A stretch of 64,000 nt of DNA from Clostridium beijerinckii (GTDB lineage: Bacteria; Bacillota; Clostridia; Clostridiales; Clostridiaceae), in the NCBI RefSeq assembly GCF_036699995.1, contig NZ_CP144906.1, positions 204,501-268,500 of the forward strand, in the 5' to 3' direction. Below the pieces are notes generated by a model. It searched no databases. It worked only from the letters and a program-made list of their open reading frames with translations, and was not told where the DNA came from. Shown here piece after piece: positions 63,296 to 64,000 of this stretch. Position 1 is the first letter of the stretch; the number at the start of each line of letters is the position of its first letter. The translations under genes were made by a program, and so were the position numbers.

Positions 63296-64000
63296 ATGGA
63301 AACTAACAAATCGTCTCTTAAAGGAAGCGTGCAAAGATTAGGTAGTTTTTTAAGCGGTATGGTATTACCTAACATTGGTGCATTTATTGCTTGGGGTTTA
63401 ATTACAGCTTTATTCATTCCAACAGGATGGATTCCAAATGAATATTTAGGCAAGTTAGTAGACCCAATGATAAAGTATTTATTACCATTACTTATTGGTT
63501 ATACTGGTGGTAAGATGGTATATGGACACAGAGGTGGCGTTGTTGGTGCAATAGCCACAGCAGGAGTTGTAATTGGTGCTTCTATTCCTATGTTCTTAGG
63601 AGCAATGATTATGGGACCTCTTGGTGGATATGTTATCAAGAAGGTTGACCAATTATTTGAAGGAAAAATTCCAACAGGTTTTGAAATGTTAGTTAATAAC
63701 TTTTCAGCTGGTATTTTTGGTGGACTTGTATCAATCTTAGCGTATACTTGTATTGAACCAGTAGTTACTGCATTTTCAAATGGTTTAGGAAGTTTAGCAA
63801 CAGTAGTTACAAATATGGGACTTTTACCATTAATAGATATATTTATTGAGCCTGCTAAGATATTATTCTTAAACAATGCAATTAATCATGGAATATTAAC
63901 TCCACTTGGAGTACAACAGGCGCAAGAAGTTGGTAAGTCAATATTCTTCTTACTTGAAGCAAATCCAGGTCCAGGGCTTGGTATACTTTTAGCTTATACT
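63296..64000 (+). CDS. mtlA: Mannitol PTS transporter EIICB, N-terminal part (cut by window end)
   Basis: 235 codons open to the end of the window. ATG 63296 follows GGAGGTTTT. The beginning [20 protein letters not shown] and [20 protein letters not shown], the [20 protein letters not shown] loop and [18 protein letters not shown] are typical of the mannitol EIIC domain. The rest of the gene, including the phosphorylated EIIB cysteine, is outside. It imports and phosphorylates mannitol with enzyme I, which is encoded upstream in this window. Confidence 0.92.
   Translation, partial: METNKSSLKGSVQRLGSFLSGMVLPNIGAFIAWGLITALFIPTGWIPNEYLGKLVDPMIKYLLPLLIGYTGGKMVYGHRGGVVGAIATAGVVIGASIPMFLGAMIMGPLGGYVIKKVDQLFEGKIPTGFEMLVNNFSAGIFGGLVSILAYTCIEPVVTAFSNGLGSLATVVTNMGLLPLIDIFIEPAKILFLNNAINHGILTPLGVQQAQEVGKSIFFLLEANPGPGLGILLAYT

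Overview
The window is a low-GC (AT-rich) Clostridium chromosome segment of 64 kb. Evidence for this: strong Gram-positive ribosome binding sites (AGGAGG type), the conserved map-infA-rpmJ-rpsM-rpsK-rpsD-rpoA-rplQ-ecfA1-ecfA2-ecfT-truA-rplM-rpsI order, a ptb-buk butyrate pair, a SleB-type cortex hydrolase and CwlD for spores, and citramalate-based isoleucine synthesis. The gene content and order fit the C. beijerinckii group of butyrate/solvent producers (inference from remembered gene order, not from a database search). Nearly all genes are on the + strand; only a SleB-like hydrolase, one transposase and a MarR regulator are on the - strand.

Layout. 1-9.1 kb: end of the ribosomal protein superoperon, RNA polymerase alpha, the energy module of the ECF vitamin transporters, truA, and an L13-S9 unit with its own consensus promoter and a likely L13 leader. 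9.1-15.5 kb: cwlD, two-subunit class I fumarase, a membrane-anchored TPR protein and a two-component system; the gaps here are long and full of inverted repeats. 15.6-24.5 kb: class I ribonucleotide reductase with NrdR-like boxes, PTS enzyme I, a second membrane TPR protein, isoaspartyl dipeptidase and the SleB-like hydrolase. 24.7-33.2 kb: cdaA-cdaR (c-di-AMP synthesis), an FAD dehydrogenase, ptb-buk, and a folate cluster (HD protein, folP, folB-folK fusion). 33.2-35.0 kb: one complete IS6-family-like element with 8-bp target duplication, sitting just before an AIM24-family gene. 36-38.6 kb: YerC, glmM and an orphan hypothetical gene. 38.8-47.1 kb: a branched-chain amino acid operon (ilvH-cimA-leuC-leuD-leuB-ilvB-ilvC) under a T-box leader whose stem I is typical but whose antiterminator is not. 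47.4-54.0 kb: a maltodextrin-type ABC importer (no ATPase), malQ and a LacI-type regulator with three matching operators. 54.2-59.3 kb: a CapA-like protein and a MacA/MacB-type three-gene efflux system. 59.6-62.3 kb: SAM-I riboswitch followed by two trans-sulfuration enzymes. 62.4-64.0 kb: MarR regulator divergent from the mannitol PTS gene mtlA, which runs off the window.

Most of the window is ordinary core genome. I see no CRISPR array, prophage, toxin-antitoxin or defence island, and no tRNA or rRNA gene. The least explained signals are noncoding: a three-way-junction inverted-repeat element between cwlD and the fumarase genes, a run of hairpins before fumA, a 126-nt rod-like structure in the noncoding end of the insertion sequence with a competing direct repeat, competing hairpins between ptb and buk, an inverted repeat before nrdB, and the divergent T-box. 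None of these is shown to be functional by sequence alone.
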